DNA of 5,436 nt, taken from positions 1 through 5,436 of the forward strand of contig JAFAAL010000044.1 in NCBI GenBank assembly GCA_023426575.1, given 5' to 3'. The position numbers and the translations under genes are program-made. Below the pieces are notes generated by a model, which searched no databases, was not told the DNA's origin, and saw only the letters and a program-made list of their open reading frames with translations. Origin of the DNA: Bacillota bacterium. Its GTDB lineage: Bacteria > Bacillota > Clostridia > Saccharofermentanales > DTU023. This document shows positions 5,328 to 5,436 of the stretch, piece after piece; position 1 is the first letter of the stretch, and each line of letters starts with the position of its first letter.

Positions 5328-5436
5328 CTACCGCTTCGTGGGTAGGATACGGAGCGCATTGAAGATTGCGAGGATCGCGACGCCGACATCCGCAAAGACG
5401 GCGGTCCACATGCCGAGATAGCCGAGGGCGCCGCCG
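5328..5436 (-). CDS. Heavy-metal P1B-type ATPase (Zn/Cd/Pb type), C-terminal fragment
   Basis: The gene runs off the right edge; only the final 35 codons and the TAG (5330-5328) are present. The peptide includes GYLGMWTAVFADVGVA and then IFNALRILPTKR at its end. This is the last transmembrane helix of a P1B-type metal-transporting ATPase, whose family signature is a helix ending in NALRLL or NSLRL plus a short basic tail. The Asp in FADVGV matches the conserved Asp of this helix in ZntA/CadA-type pumps, a metal ligand in ZntA (D714 as remembered), and argues for Zn/Cd/Pb over Cu specificity. The catalytic DKTGT site and the metal-binding N terminus are outside the window, so activity cannot be judged. 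It is oriented towards the methyltransferase gene, with no obvious terminator, and its GC-rich codons resemble the left-hand genes rather than the restriction-modification pair. Confidence 0.82.
   Translation of the reverse strand, partial: GGALGYLGMWTAVFADVGVAILAIFNALRILPTKR

Noticed and set aside
5192..5395. Open frame of 67 codons on the minus strand across the intergenic region
   Set aside because: It overlaps the ATPase C terminus in another frame, is Ser/Arg-rich without recognisable domains, and has no good ribosome binding site.

Overview
The window is bacterial chromosomal DNA. The flanks are GC-rich by eye (individual 60-base lines run from about 55% to over 70% GC) and the middle is AT-richer (about 35-45%). 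The gene families point to an anaerobic Gram-positive host, probably Bacillota/Clostridia. The pointers are a TPM protein with the HTSSSGRSHGG-type tail, a TFIIB-type double zinc-ribbon protein, an SPFH protein with a zinc-ribbon tail, and a small ArsC/Spx-family protein. There is no rRNA or other direct taxonomic marker, so the phylum is an inference and an actinobacterial (coriobacterial) host is not excluded.

Left third, plus strand (1-2611): the 3' end of an SPFH/'virion core'-type protein gene, a complete membrane-anchored double zinc-ribbon protein and a complete secreted or membrane-anchored TPM-domain protein, closed by a strong intrinsic terminator. These three families also occur together in the Bacillus subtilis ydjFGHI phage-shock-like (PspA-linked) operon, as YdjI, YdjG and YdjH. 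The likely job is sensing or buffering membrane stress, with the zinc-ribbon and TPM proteins recruiting the SPFH protein to the membrane. The order here (I-G-H) differs from B. subtilis (F-G-H-I).

Right two thirds, minus strand (5436-2646): read in transcription order, the C-terminal end of a Zn/Cd-type P1B ATPase enters from the right edge. An intergenic stretch of about 145 bases follows, then a complete HpaII-type Type II restriction-modification system: a C5-cytosine methyltransferase and then an HpaII-family endonuclease, overlapping by 20 bases. After 25 bases comes an ArsC/Spx-family thiol reductase-like gene, which converges on the TPM gene across the shared terminator. The restriction-modification pair is the AT-rich part and looks like a horizontally acquired cassette placed between two host-like genes.

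Both proteins closely resemble M.HpaII and R.HpaII as remembered, so the predicted target is CCGG with C5 methylation. CCGG is markedly rare across the whole window (five sites found by eye, against roughly 25-30 expected from composition), including in the GC-rich flanks, while GGCC is common. This suggests that the lineage has long been under CCGG-specific restriction. Other points of interest are an AT-rich patch inside the zinc-ribbon gene, a 15-base tandem repeat encoding its Pro/Thr/Gly linker, and repeated GCTTAGCA motifs ahead of the methyltransferase.
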